A DNA stretch of 64,000 bases from Alphaproteobacteria bacterium (GTDB taxonomy: Bacteria > Pseudomonadota > Alphaproteobacteria > Caulobacterales > Maricaulaceae): NCBI GenBank assembly GCA_016124675.1, contig WGNG01000009.1:62001-126000 (forward strand), given 5' to 3'. Below, piece by piece: positions 34,464 through 42,985 of this stretch. A program made the translations under genes and the position numbers. The notes under the pieces are model-generated. The model worked only from the letters and a program-made list of their open reading frames with translations, had not been told where the DNA came from and searched no databases. Within the stretch, counting starts at the first letter, position 1. Every line of letters starts with the position of its first letter.

Positions 34464-34882
34464 GGCTTGTCTCGCGCGGCGTCTGGACGCGACATTATGC
34501 GCCAGAGCCTGCAGATGTCATCGCCCGCCGCTGTTGCAGGTGCGAGATGACTAGAGTTGGCAGCTGGCGGAAAGGCTCTGGCCACCGCCGTGCTTTGCTC
34601 TCCCGCATGTGGTGGGGGGACAAGACGGCCTGGGTTCCAACGACATGCGACCCTACCTTTCCGTCGTTCCTTGCCGGGCCATTTTCGCAAGCGTCGCAGG
34701 CTGTCATGGACGACCGGGCCTTGCTCGGTCGCCGCACGCGGCGGCCCGAAGGGCCGTCCTTGACTGCCTGCGATCGCCTTGCGGTTTCCTCCAGCATGGA
34801 CCGATGGAAAGTACGGACCCCCGGAGCCCGCCAAGGCCGCCGGCGGCCAGTGGCATCGCCTCGAGCAAGATTCGTCTGCCCC
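34464..34882. other. 419-base gap with no supported gene
   Basis: It separates the start of the PEPC-like gene from the end of folC. It should contain the promoter of the former. Around 34730-34760 nested GC palindromes occur (CCGCACGCGG, then GGCCCGAAGGGCC). Open frames exist on both strands but have no recognisable protein pattern. The texture, with a downstream stretch unlike coding sequence, suggests a degenerate repeat or gene remnant. Confidence 0.5.
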
Positions 34883-36208
34883 CTAGCCCGGCGTCGTCTG
34901 CACGGCCTCGTCCGTCCCCAGCGCCAGCACCTCGCCCGCCAGATAGAGCGAGCCGCAAATGACGATGCGCGGCTGGTCGTAATCTTCCAGCGCGTCATGG
35001 ACCGCCTCGCTCACCCCCGCCGCCGTCTGGGCGGGCAGGCCCGCCTGGCGGGCTGCGCCGGCGATGGACTGGGCGCTGTGCGCGCCCTCGCGCCCGCCCG
35101 AAAAGCTCACAGCGATCACCCGCGCCGCCAGGGTGGAGAACCAGGCGAAGAAGCCTTGCGCATCCTTGTTGCGCGACATGGCGCAGATCAGCACCAGCGG
35201 GCGTTCGCGCGCCGCCTCCATCTCGCCCAGCGCCGCCGCCAGCGCCTGCGCCGCCGCCGGGTTGTGCCCGCCATCAAGCCAGAGCTCGGCGCCGCCCGTC
35301 TTGGCGATATCCGCCAGCGGCCCCGCCGTCAGCCGCTGCAGCCGCGCGGGCCAGCGCGCATTGGCCACGCCCGCGCGCACGGCCTCAAGCCCATAGCCGC
35401 ACACCCGCGCCGCCGCCACCGCCACCGCCGCGTTGGCCATCTGATGGGCGCCCTTGAGGCCCGGCGCGGGCAGGTCCCACAGGAGGTTCTCCTCCTCATA
35501 GACCAGGCCGCCATGCTCGGGCCGGATGGTGAAATCGCGATCCCAGACCCGGATGGGCGCGCCCCAGCGCCGGGCCGCCGCCTCGATCGCCATCAGCGCC
35601 GCCTCGTCCTGGGGCCCGCAGATCACCGGCGCGCCGGGCTTGATGATCCCGGCCTTTTCGCCCGCGATCTGCACGATCGTGTCACCCAGAAACGCCTGGT
35701 GATCGAGGCTCACCGGCGTGATCACCGTGCACTGGGGGTCGGGAATCGTATTGGTCGCATCCAGCCGGCCGCCCAGCCCCGTCTCCAGGATCAGCCGGTC
35801 GGCGGGCGTCTCGGCGAACAAGAGGAAGGCGGCGGCTGTGGTGATTTCAAAGAAGGTGATATCCGCCCCGTCATTGGCCGCCTCACACCGCGCAAACGCC
35901 GCGCGCAGGGCTTCGTCGCTGACGATCTCTCCGGCCAGCACAATGCGCTCGTTGAAACGCACCAGATGCGGCGAGGTGTAGACATGCACCCGCTCGCCCG
36001 CCGCTTCCGCGATGGCTTTCAGGAAGGCGGCGGTGGAGCCCTTGCCATTGGTGCCGGCGATATGGATCACCGGCGGCAGGCGCTTTTGCGGATCGCCCAG
36101 CGCGCCCAGCAGGCGCTCGATGCGCCCCAGCGACAGATCGATGGATTTGGGGTGCAGGCGCGCCAGGCGCGCCAGCCCCGCCTCTATGGTTTCGGCGCCC
36201 TGGTTCAT
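34883..36208 (-). CDS. folC: bifunctional folylpolyglutamate synthase/dihydrofolate synthase
   Basis: A 441-residue Mur-ligase-like enzyme adding glutamate to dihydropteroate and folates. The ATP loop HIAGTNGKGSTAAFL is near residue 48, the folate segment SPHLVRFNERI near 79, LETGLGGRLDATN near 148, and LDGGHNPAAA near 312. It starts at ATG 36208. The GST gene is upstream on the same strand with a 36-base gap. Together with folD elsewhere in the window, it is part of folate metabolism, not a single operon. Confidence 0.95.
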   Translation of the reverse strand: MNQGAETIEAGLARLARLHPKSIDLSLGRIERLLGALGDPQKRLPPVIHIAGTNGKGSTAAFLKAIAEAAGERVHVYTSPHLVRFNERIVLAGEIVSDEALRAAFARCEAANDGADITFFEITTAAAFLLFAETPADRLILETGLGGRLDATNTIPDPQCTVITPVSLDHQAFLGDTIVQIAGEKAGIIKPGAPVICGPQDEAALMAIEAAARRWGAPIRVWDRDFTIRPEHGGLVYEEENLLWDLPAPGLKGAHQMANAAVAVAAARVCGYGLEAVRAGVANARWPARLQRLTAGPLADIAKTGGAELWLDGGHNPAAAQALAAALGEMEAARERPLVLICAMSRNKDAQGFFAWFSTLAARVIAVSFSGGREGAHSAQSIAGAARQAGLPAQTAAGVSEAVHDALEDYDQPRIVICGSLYLAGEVLALGTDEAVQTTPG

Positions 36209-36244
36209 GACGGCATTCTGTTTGCGCCCCCGGCGCCCGCGATA

Positions 36245-36877
36245 TCAGTCCGCGCTGGCCTTGCGCCAGGCGGGGCGCGCCTTGATGCGGTCGAAATAGG
36301 CTTTCACCGGTTCGGGCGCGCCATCGAACTGCTTCACGATCTTCAGAAGGTAGAACATATAGCCCATCGAGATATCGGCGGCGGTAAAGCGCCCGGCGGC
36401 CAGCCACTCGCGCCCGTCGCCCAGGCCCCGCTCGGCCACCTGCACCAGCTGGCGGTTCACATTGGAGAGCGCCCACTGGGCCAGCGCCGGATTGCGCTGT
36501 TCCTGCGGCAGCAGCATGGTGTGGGCCAGCGTCAGGTTCACCGACATGGACATGGTCGCTTCGGCGAAATGCAGCCATTCGAGATAGCGGCCATAGTCCG
36601 GCTCGTCCGGCGTCACCGCCAACGGGGTGGGTCCGTATTTCGTGACCAGATATTCAAGGATGGCGGTGGATTCCAGGATCACCTGATCGCCGTCTTTGAG
36701 CGCCGGCACTTTCTGCATCGGGTTGACCGCCCGGTAGGCGTCCCCGCCCACATTGCCCCGGTCGAACGCCACCCGCTCCAACGTGTAGGGCAGGCCCATC
36801 TCTTCGAGCGCCCAGCGCGGACGGATGGAACGGGTCATGGGCGCGTGAAACAGGGTGAGATCAGGCTGGGCGGTCAT
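36245..36877 (-). CDS. glutathione S-transferase family protein
   Basis: 210 residues with an N-terminal thioredoxin-like domain (LTLFHAPMTRSIRPRWALEE, where Ser or Thr near residue 15-17 would be the catalytic residue; MQKVPALKDGD with the cis-Pro; ESTAILEYL binding the glutamyl part). An all-helical C-terminal domain follows, with the N-capping box AGRFTAADISMGY. ATG 36877 is taken because the fold begins there; an upstream GTG-type extension is possible. It sits before folC on the same strand. Substrate unknown. Confidence 0.9.
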   Translation of the reverse strand: MTAQPDLTLFHAPMTRSIRPRWALEEMGLPYTLERVAFDRGNVGGDAYRAVNPMQKVPALKDGDQVILESTAILEYLVTKYGPTPLAVTPDEPDYGRYLEWLHFAEATMSMSVNLTLAHTMLLPQEQRNPALAQWALSNVNRQLVQVAERGLGDGREWLAAGRFTAADISMGYMFYLLKIVKQFDGAPEPVKAYFDRIKARPAWRKASAD

Positions 36878-36947
36878 GCGGGCGGTCTCCTCGGTCGGAA
36901 CAGGCGCGCACTTCACTGCAAACCGACCGGCCGGGCAAGGCGGCTGG

Positions 36948-37550
36948 TCAGAAGGGCCGGGCGCCCAGCGCCAGCGTCACGATGATCAGGATCACTGCAA
37001 GCACCGAGAGGCCAAACAGCAGCGCGGCTCGCATGCCGTCGCTGGACGCGACCGCCTTGCGATTGTCGCGCTTGCTGGCGGCGGCGGCGTCCATCGCGCG
37101 CGCGATCAGGCGCAGCTGGGTGTGCGGGTGCGCCAGAGGGTCGACGCCCTGCGCCAATGTCTGCAGCCTGTCGGCTTGCTGGCTGGCGCCCTCCCCGTCA
37201 GCCCTGGCCGCCGCCACCGCCAGTATCGCCAGCGTACGCGCTGCATAGCGCGCCGGATCGTTGCCCTTGAGGCTCCAGGCCTCCAGATGCGGGGCATACT
37301 GCACCATAGGCACAACCGAGCCCGCAGCCCCGATCAGCCAGGCGATGTCCGATACCCGCAAGGTCGCGAAAAACGCGACGACGCCGACTGCAACCACGCC
37401 AAACGAGGCCCAGGGTCCCGACATCCCGCGCCGCAGAAACAGCCAGCGCATGGTCTGCGCCTCTCGCCAGACGGCGCGGGCGAGCGCGAGGGTGAAGCCC
37501 GCGTCGATCAGACGGAGAATTTCCCGGTCTTTCAGGCCAAGTGTGATCAT
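36948..37550 (-). CDS. uncharacterised membrane protein
   Basis: 200 residues. An N-terminal soluble segment (MITLGLKDREILRLIDAG) precedes two membrane helices (about residues 48-63 and 66-82), a cytosolic helical region rich in Ala and Arg, and a last helix before the C-terminus (LLFGLSVLAVILIIVTLAL). I recognise no family. ATG 37550 has GAGAGGGG upstream. It is divergent from the 31-aa peptide-zapE pair across 75 bases. Confidence 0.7.
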   Translation of the reverse strand: MITLGLKDREILRLIDAGFTLALARAVWREAQTMRWLFLRRGMSGPWASFGVVAVGVVAFFATLRVSDIAWLIGAAGSVVPMVQYAPHLEAWSLKGNDPARYAARTLAILAVAAARADGEGASQQADRLQTLAQGVDPLAHPHTQLRLIARAMDAAAASKRDNRKAVASSDGMRAALLFGLSVLAVILIIVTLALGARPF

Positions 37551-37625
37551 GCCCCTCTCCGGCGCGCAGTGTGCAACCGGGGCGCCGCTTTGCCAAGTTG
37601 GCCGTGGCAGGCTAATCGGGTGGGC

Positions 37626-37721
37626 ATGCGCCGCATTGAACGCCCTGCCCTTTTGATCCTCGCCGCCGCGATGGCTGCCGCGCTCATGGGCGGCGCCATT
37701 GCCGTGTGGCTCATCGCATGA
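37626..37721 (+). CDS. 31-aa single-pass membrane peptide coupled to zapE
   Basis: ATG 37626 to TGA 37721. It starts MRRIERP, followed by one continuous hydrophobic stretch of about 22 residues (AAAMAAALMGGAIAVWLIA). Its stop overlaps the zapE start (ATGA), pointing to translational coupling. No family is recognised. A positive N-terminus and single helix suit a small inner-membrane protein that could tether or modulate ZapE, but it could equally be a leader peptide that only recruits ribosomes. Confidence 0.5.
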   Translation: MRRIERPALLILAAAMAAALMGGAIAVWLIA

Positions 37722-38809
37722 CGCCGCTGGAGGCGCTGGACGCCGCCGTGGCGGACGGGCGGCTGCAGGCCGACCCTGAGCAGCGCGCCGCAGCGCAGCG
37801 CCTCTCCGCGCTGGCCGGCGAGATCGCACACTGGAAGGGCGGCAAGAGGGGCCTGCTCGGCCGGTCCCGCCCTGCCCCGCGCGGGGTGTATCTGTGGGGC
37901 GGGGTGGGGACGGGCAAATCCCTGATGATGGATCTGTTCTTTGACGCCGCGCCGATCGGGGCCAAGCGCCGCGTGCATTTCCACCAATTCCTGCAGGAGC
38001 TGCAGGCGCGCATCACCCACGAGCGCATGCGCCAGCAATCTGATCCCCTGCCGCGCGTGGCCCAGGCGCTGGCGCGCGAGACGCGGCTCTTGTGCTTTGA
38101 CGAGCTGCAGGTCACCGATGTGGGCGACGCCATGGTGCTGGGCCGGCTGATCGACCATCTGTTTGCGCAAGGCGTGGTGCTGGTGGCCACCTCCAACCGC
38201 CCGCCGGATGATCTTTACAAGGACGGTATCAACCGCGCGCTCTTCCTGCCCTTCATCGCCGCCATCAAGGCGCGCCTTGACGTGATGCGCCTCGATTCAG
38301 GACGCGATTACCGGCTGGAGCGGCTGGAGGCCGCCCCGGTCTACTATGCGCCCCTGGGCAAGGCGGCCGACGCGGCCATGGACGCGGCGTTCGAGCGGCT
38401 GACGCTGGGCGCGCAGGCGCGCGCCTGCGAGCTGACCATTCAGGGGCGCACGCTGGCCGTTCCGCGCGCGGCAGCGGGCGTGGCGCGCTTCAATTTTGAG
38501 CAGCTGTGCGGCCAGGCGCTGGGTCCGGCCGATTACCTGACGCTCGCCGAGCGCTTTCACACGCTGATGATCGACCACGCGCCGACGCTCGGTCCCGCGC
38601 GCCGCGATCAGGCCAAGCGCTTCGCCACCCTCATCGATGCGCTGTACGAGGCGCGCACCAAGCTGGTGATGAGCGCGCAGGCCGAGCCGCAGGCGCTCTA
38701 TGTCGAGGGCGATTACGCCTTCGAGTTCCAGCGCACGGTCTCACGCCTGATGGAGATGCGCAGCCATGACTATCTCGCCGCGCCGCGCCGGGCGGGCGCG
38801 GCAAGCTAG
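37718..38809 (+). CDS. zapE: cell division protein ZapE (AFG1-like ATPase)
   Basis: A 363-residue AFG1/ZapE P-loop ATPase. Walker A GGVGTGKS is near residue 68 and Walker B LLCFDELQV near 125. The family motifs RVHFHQFLQELQ and VATSNRPPDDLYKDGI are present, and the C-terminal YVEGDYAFEFQRTVSRL matches the family end. ZapE acts at the division ring in E. coli and is linked to membrane-protein quality control in mitochondria. ATG 37718 is chosen from the start of similarity and the overlap with the 31-aa peptide stop. Confidence 0.93.
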   Translation: MTPLEALDAAVADGRLQADPEQRAAAQRLSALAGEIAHWKGGKRGLLGRSRPAPRGVYLWGGVGTGKSLMMDLFFDAAPIGAKRRVHFHQFLQELQARITHERMRQQSDPLPRVAQALARETRLLCFDELQVTDVGDAMVLGRLIDHLFAQGVVLVATSNRPPDDLYKDGINRALFLPFIAAIKARLDVMRLDSGRDYRLERLEAAPVYYAPLGKAADAAMDAAFERLTLGAQARACELTIQGRTLAVPRAAAGVARFNFEQLCGQALGPADYLTLAERFHTLMIDHAPTLGPARRDQAKRFATLIDALYEARTKLVMSAQAEPQALYVEGDYAFEFQRTVSRLMEMRSHDYLAAPRRAGAAS

Positions 38810-38821
38810 ACCGTCCTGGTC

Positions 38822-39505
38822 CTAGTCCTCGTCATCATCGTGGTCGCGGGCGGGCTTGCGCTTGGGCTTGCCGAACAGCTCGTCCAGCGTGGTGGGCGAG
38901 CTGCTGGGCGCGTCATATTCCTCGGCGGGCTTCAGCACGTCTTCCTCGACCTTGACCGTGCCGTCCTTCTCCATCTGGGCGCGGCGCGACGATGCCTTGG
39001 TCACCTGGGCGTCCAGATCGATCTGCGTGCACAGGCCCAGCGACACCGGGTCGGTCGGCTTGATGTTGGACGAATTCCAGTGCTCGCGGCTGCGCACCGA
39101 CTCGATGGTCGATTTGGTGGTGCCGATCAGCTTGGAAATCTGCCCGTCGGTCAGTTCGGGGTGATTGCGCACGAGCCAGGCGATGGCGTCAGGCCGGTTC
39201 TGGCGGCGCGACAGCGGCGTGTAGCGCGGGCCCTTGCGGCCCGTGTCCTGGTATTCGGCGTATTTCGGCTTGCTCGAGACCATGCGGTAGGACGGGTCGG
39301 CTTCGGCCTTGGCCAGCTCGTCGCGGTCCAGCTGGCCGGCGGAGACCGGATCGGCCCCGCGCACGCCCGCGGCGACGTCGCCATCGGCGATGCCCTTGAT
39401 CTCCAGATGGTGCAGACCGGTGAAATCAGCGATCTGTTCGAAGGTCAGCGCGGTGTTGTCCACCAGCCAGACCGCCGTCGCTTTCGGCATGAGAATGTCA
39501 GCCAT
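38822..39505 (-). CDS. trcR: DUF1013 protein, TrcR-like cell-cycle transcription regulator
   Basis: 227 residues of the alphaproteobacterial DUF1013 family. The N-terminal part is a helix-turn-helix-like module (ATAVWLVDNTALTFEQIADF), and a second one follows (DAIAWLVRNHPELTDGQISKLIGTT split by short loops). The C-terminus is acidic (DHDDDED). The Caulobacter homologue TrcR associates with RNA polymerase and controls cell-cycle genes. ATG 39505 with GAGG upstream is preferred over ATG 39526. An intrinsic terminator-like hairpin lies only 22 bases before this start. It is convergent with zapE. Confidence 0.88.
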   Translation of the reverse strand: MADILMPKATAVWLVDNTALTFEQIADFTGLHHLEIKGIADGDVAAGVRGADPVSAGQLDRDELAKAEADPSYRMVSSKPKYAEYQDTGRKGPRYTPLSRRQNRPDAIAWLVRNHPELTDGQISKLIGTTKSTIESVRSREHWNSSNIKPTDPVSLGLCTQIDLDAQVTKASSRRAQMEKDGTVKVEEDVLKPAEEYDAPSSSPTTLDELFGKPKRKPARDHDDDED

Positions 39506-39527
39506 GTCGTCCAACCTCGTTTGCAAT

Positions 39528-39553
39528 AAAAAAACCCGGCGCGGACCGCCGGG
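39528..39553 (-). terminator. intrinsic terminator/attenuator in the trcR leader
   Basis: Read on the minus strand: a seven-base-pair stem CCCGGCG / CGCCGGG, a five-base loop, then seven T residues. It is a textbook rho-independent terminator. It stands 22 bases before the trcR ATG and 120 bases after the end of the upstream quinone oxidoreductase gene. It can therefore end that transcript or, if the trcR promoter lies upstream of it, attenuate trcR. Confidence 0.85.
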
Positions 39554-39622
39554 CTCTCCGTCGACCGACCCTTCATCACCGGCGCATCCGCATCCACACG
39601 ATGAAAGGATTTATTCGCCGTG

Positions 39623-39651
39623 CTTATAGCCTGCGCGCGCGGCCATGAAAA
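39623..39651 (-). promoter_or_regulatory. candidate sigma-70-type promoter of trcR
   Basis: On the minus strand, TTTTCA and TATAAG are separated by 17 bases (-35 at 39646-39651, -10 at 39623-39628). This would give a leader of about 110 bases that includes the terminator hairpin at 39528-39553. The -35 match is moderate. Confidence 0.4.
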
Positions 39652-39672
39652 CATCAGTTTGCAACCGCGCGG

Positions 39673-40653
39673 TCACGGCCTCAGCAATATCTTGCCGGCA
39701 TGGGCCATGGCGTCCATGCGGGCGTGGGCTTTGGCGGCATCCTCCAGCGCAAACACCGAATCGATCACTGGCCGCACCCGGCCCGCCGCAATCCACGGCC
39801 AGACCTGGGTATGAACGCCGCGTGCGATCGCGGCTTTCTCTGCGGCGGGACGGCTGCGCAGGGTCGAGCCGGTGATCGTCAGCCGTTTGAGCATGACGCG
39901 CATCAGATCGAGCTCAACCTGCGCGCCTCTGAGGAAGGCGATCATCACCAGGCGCCCGTCCAGATTCAGGAGCGACAGATTGCGGGCGGCGTAATCGCCG
40001 CCGACCATGTCGAGGATCACATCCGCCCCGCCGCTGGCGCGCACCGCGTCGGCCCAGTCTTCAATGCGGTAATCGAGCACGAGGTCGGCGCCGAGTTCCC
40101 GGCACAGATGGCATTTTTCCGCCGAGCCGGCCGTGGCCATCACAAACGCGCCGTGGGCCTTGGCCATCTGGATCGCCGTCGTGCCGATGCCGCTGGCGCC
40201 GCCATGGACGAGGAAGCGCTCGCCGGGCTGCAGCCGGGCGCGGTCGAACACATTGCTCCAGACCGTGAAGACGGTTTCGGGTAGGCCCGCCGCATGGATC
40301 AGGTCCACGCCGTCAGGCGCAGGCAGCACGCAACCCGCATCCGCGCGCGCGATATCGGCATAACCGCCACCGGCCGCGAGCGCCACCACCGCATCGCCGG
40401 CGCGGACATGGGTGACGCCGTCGCCGGTCTCGCGCACATGGCCGGACACTTCCAGCCCCAGCCCCTCGGGCGCGCCGGGCGGCGGCGGATACAGCCCCAT
40501 GCGCTGGAACACATCCGGCCGGTTGACGCCCGCCGCCGCGACATCAATCAGCACCTCGCCCGGTCCCGCTGGGGAGAGATCGCGCGTTTCGATGCGCAGG
40601 GCGTCGGGGCCGCCGGGCGCCGGCGCGGTGATGATGCGGGTCGAATGGATCAT
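39673..40653 (-). CDS. NAD(P)H quinone oxidoreductase (zinc-free MDR family)
   Basis: A 326-residue medium-chain dehydrogenase/reductase of the quinone-oxidoreductase/PIG3 type. The catalytic-domain segment AAGVNRPDVFQRMGLYPPPP is near residue 45, EGLGLEVSGHV near 70, and the NADPH motif HGGASGIGTTAIQMA near 148. The zinc-ligand cysteines of alcohol dehydrogenases are absent. It probably reduces quinones or enones with NADPH. It starts at ATG 40653, divergent from DUF1192 across 73 bases, and its transcript would run towards the terminator in front of trcR. Confidence 0.9.
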   Translation of the reverse strand: MIHSTRIITAPAPGGPDALRIETRDLSPAGPGEVLIDVAAAGVNRPDVFQRMGLYPPPPGAPEGLGLEVSGHVRETGDGVTHVRAGDAVVALAAGGGYADIARADAGCVLPAPDGVDLIHAAGLPETVFTVWSNVFDRARLQPGERFLVHGGASGIGTTAIQMAKAHGAFVMATAGSAEKCHLCRELGADLVLDYRIEDWADAVRASGGADVILDMVGGDYAARNLSLLNLDGRLVMIAFLRGAQVELDLMRVMLKRLTITGSTLRSRPAAEKAAIARGVHTQVWPWIAAGRVRPVIDSVFALEDAAKAHARMDAMAHAGKILLRP

Positions 40654-40726
40654 GGAAGACGGGACTCTGCTGCTGTTCGGCGCTAAGGTGACAGACTTTG
40701 GTGAAGAACGGAAAGCGGGACGCGTC

Positions 40727-40918
40727 ATGTTTCAGGATGAACCGCATACGGAGCCTGCCGGCGCCATCCGGCCCGGCGAGGACCTGTCATTGATGGCGGT
40801 GGCTGAACTTGAACGGCGCATCGAGACCTTGCGCAGCGAAATCGCCCGCGCCGAGGCGATGATCGCCCACAAGCGCGACAAGCTGAGCGCCGCTGAGGCG
40901 GTGTTCCGGCGCGGGTGA
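40727..40918 (+). CDS. DUF1192 family protein
   Basis: A 63-residue protein of the alphaproteobacterial DUF1192 family. A short N-terminal loop is followed by one amphipathic helix (MAVAELERRIETLRSEIARA), likely a coiled-coil dimer. ATG 40727 with GGGA upstream is chosen; longer upstream starts have no similarity. DUF1192 genes usually lie beside DUF1465 (rcdA), as here, which suggests a functional connection, but its role is unknown. Confidence 0.85.
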   Translation: MFQDEPHTEPAGAIRPGEDLSLMAVAELERRIETLRSEIARAEAMIAHKRDKLSAAEAVFRRG

Positions 40919-41025
40919 GACAGGCCGCATGGCGGCTCTGGCCCCTGGCTTGCTTGGAGAGCCGGGCATGCAGGGCCGCCTGACCGGCAGCCGGGGGGAT
41001 AGACTTTGAAGGGACTGCGCAATTG

Positions 41026-41550
41026 ATGAGCCCGGTTGACAGCGACCGCGCGCCTGGCGTTGAAAGCCGGGTGTCCGAATTTGCAGCCTCAGAGCTGTTC
41101 CGCCGCCTGTTCCGCGACGGCATGGAGCTGGTGGAGGAGACCGCAGGCTATCTCGACGGCGCCGGGCGCGAGGACGCCAAGCGGCTTGGCCGCTCCGGCG
41201 CGCTCGCCTATGCGTCGGAATCCATGAGCCTGACCACACAGCTGATGCAGTGCGCGTCCTGGCTCCTGACCCAGCGCGCCGTGGCCGAAGGCGACATGAA
41301 CCCTGTCGAAGCCGCCGAACAGCGCTACCGCCTCACCCCGGCGCGCCGCAAGGACGCGCTCTGGCCGGCCGGCGATGATCACTGCCCGCCGCGTCTCGGC
41401 GATCTGGCGCTGCGCGCCGCGACCCTGCATGAGCGCCTGGCGCGGCTCGACCGGTCGCTATTCGACGGCGAGGCGGCCCAGCCCGCGCCCAATCCGGTGG
41501 CCGGTCACCTGTCGCGCCTGAACGACGCCTTCGGGCGCAGCAGCGGTTAG
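41026..41550 (+). CDS. rcdA: RcdA-like protease adaptor (DUF1465)
   Basis: A 174-residue DUF1465 protein, the same length class as Caulobacter RcdA, an adaptor that works with CpdR and PopA to deliver CtrA and other substrates to ClpXP. The body is a three-helix bundle (ASELFRRLFRDGMELVEETA, ALAYASESMSLTTQLMQCAS, ARLDRSLFDGE) with a flexible tail. ATG 41026 is chosen; TTG 41023 is adjacent and has slightly better spacing to the upstream GGGA. It follows DUF1192 by 107 bases. Confidence 0.88.
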   Translation: MSPVDSDRAPGVESRVSEFAASELFRRLFRDGMELVEETAGYLDGAGREDAKRLGRSGALAYASESMSLTTQLMQCASWLLTQRAVAEGDMNPVEAAEQRYRLTPARRKDALWPAGDDHCPPRLGDLALRAATLHERLARLDRSLFDGEAAQPAPNPVAGHLSRLNDAFGRSSG

Positions 41551-41558
41551 GTCCGGCG

Positions 41559-41583
41559 CCGGGCCGCCGCAAGGACGGCCCGG
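41559..41583. terminator. hairpin between convergent rcdA and thiolase genes
   Basis: Eight-base-pair stem CCGGGCCG / CGGCCCGG with a nine-base loop, centred in the 59-base gap between the two convergent stops. No T-run. A likely bidirectional 3'-end structure. Confidence 0.5.
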
Positions 41584-41609
41584 ACCCGGTTCGAAGGCTT
41601 GCTCCGGCG

Positions 41610-42794
41610 CTAGATCAGCTCGATCGCCATCGCCGTGGCTTCGCCGCCGCCAATGCACAGCGAGGCGACGCCCTTCTTCAGCCCGCGCGTCTCCAGCGCC
41701 GCAATCAGCGTCACCAGGATGCGCGCGCCCGAGGCGCCGATGGGGTGGCCCAGCGCGCAGGCGCCGCCATGCACGTTCACCACGTCATGACTGATGCCCA
41801 GCTCCTTCATCGCGATCATCGGCACCACCGCGAACGCCTCGTTGATCTCCCACACATCCACGTCCGCCGCGGTCCAGCCGGCGCGCTCGAGCACCTTGCG
41901 CATGGCCGGCACCGGAGCGGTGGTGAAATAGGCCGGCTCATGGGCATGGGCGGCGGACGCGACGATTTTCGCCAGCGGCTTCAGCCCCCGGCGGTCGGCC
42001 TCGGACCGGCGCATCAGCACCAGCGCCGCCGCACCGTCGGAAATCGCCGACGCGTTGGCGGCCGTCACCGTGCCGTCCTTGGAGAAGGCGGGTTTGAGCT
42101 GCGGGATCTTGTCGGGACGCGCGCGCTTGGGCAGCTCGTCAGTGTCCACCACCGTGTCGCCGCCGCGGCCGGGAAGGGTCGCCGGGGTGATTTCGCGCCT
42201 GAACGCGCCGGTCTCGGTGGCTTTCAGCGCCCGCGACAGCGTCTCCAGCGCATAGGCGTCCTGGTCTTCGCGGGTGAACTGGTGCTCGCGCGCGATCATG
42301 TCGGCATACACGCCCATGGCCTTATGCTCATAGGCGTCTTCCAGACCGTCCAGCGCCATGTGGTCCTTGACCACATCATGGCCGTACTTGAAGCCGGTGC
42401 GGTGGGTGGGCAGGAGGTGCGGCGCGTTGGTCATGGATTCCATGCCCCCGGCCACGATCACCGAAGCCTCGCCCGAGGCGATGGCCGCGCGCGCCATGAT
42501 GGCCGCCTGCATGCCCGAGCCGCACATCTTGTTGAGCGTGGTGGCCTCCACCGATTTGGGCAGGCCGCCCTTGATGGCCGCCTGGCGGGCCGGGGCCTGG
42601 CCCTGACCGGCGCCGAGCACATTGCCCATATAGATCTGGTCCACGTCGTCGCCGGCGATGCCGGCCTCGGCCAGCGCGGCCCTCACCGCCAGCGCGCCCA
42701 GCTCATTGGCGGACAATGCAGACAATTCACCCAGCAGGCCGCCCATTGCGGTGCGCGCCATGCCGACGATGACAATCGGATCTTCGGAACTCAT
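41610..42794 (-). CDS. acetyl-CoA acetyltransferase (thiolase)
   Basis: A 394-residue thiolase. The active-site Cys lies in TTLNKMCGSGMQAAIMA near residue 90, the second region is NEAFAVVPMIAM, and the C-terminal GGACALGHPIGASGARI carries the catalytic His, with the last Cys in SLCIGGGEATAM. It condenses two acetyl-CoA or cleaves acetoacetyl-CoA (PHB synthesis or fatty-acid breakdown). No phaB, phaC or fad genes adjoin, so direction is undetermined. ATG 42794 is preceded by AGGAG. Confidence 0.93.
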   Translation of the reverse strand: MSSEDPIVIVGMARTAMGGLLGELSALSANELGALAVRAALAEAGIAGDDVDQIYMGNVLGAGQGQAPARQAAIKGGLPKSVEATTLNKMCGSGMQAAIMARAAIASGEASVIVAGGMESMTNAPHLLPTHRTGFKYGHDVVKDHMALDGLEDAYEHKAMGVYADMIAREHQFTREDQDAYALETLSRALKATETGAFRREITPATLPGRGGDTVVDTDELPKRARPDKIPQLKPAFSKDGTVTAANASAISDGAAALVLMRRSEADRRGLKPLAKIVASAAHAHEPAYFTTAPVPAMRKVLERAGWTAADVDVWEINEAFAVVPMIAMKELGISHDVVNVHGGACALGHPIGASGARILVTLIAALETRGLKKGVASLCIGGGEATAMAIELI

Positions 42795-42985
42795 AGTCCG
42801 TCTCCTGAAATCTGTGTGGGCCGGGCCGCGACAGGCGGCTTCCGGCGGATGGCGCGCAGATGACCCTTTCCTACCGCGCCGCGTCAAGCCTTCTCGCAGA
42901 CGCAACACGACGCTCAGTGCGCGCCATGGGGCGCAGGGGCGGATGTCTGCCCCGAAACCGGCCCCCCCAATATTCTACTTAAAGC

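Noticed and set aside
34454-34834. A 126-codon minus-strand open frame in the gap before folC
   Set aside because: No ribosome site, no protein-like pattern, and Arg/Pro-rich composition typical of non-coding GC-rich DNA.
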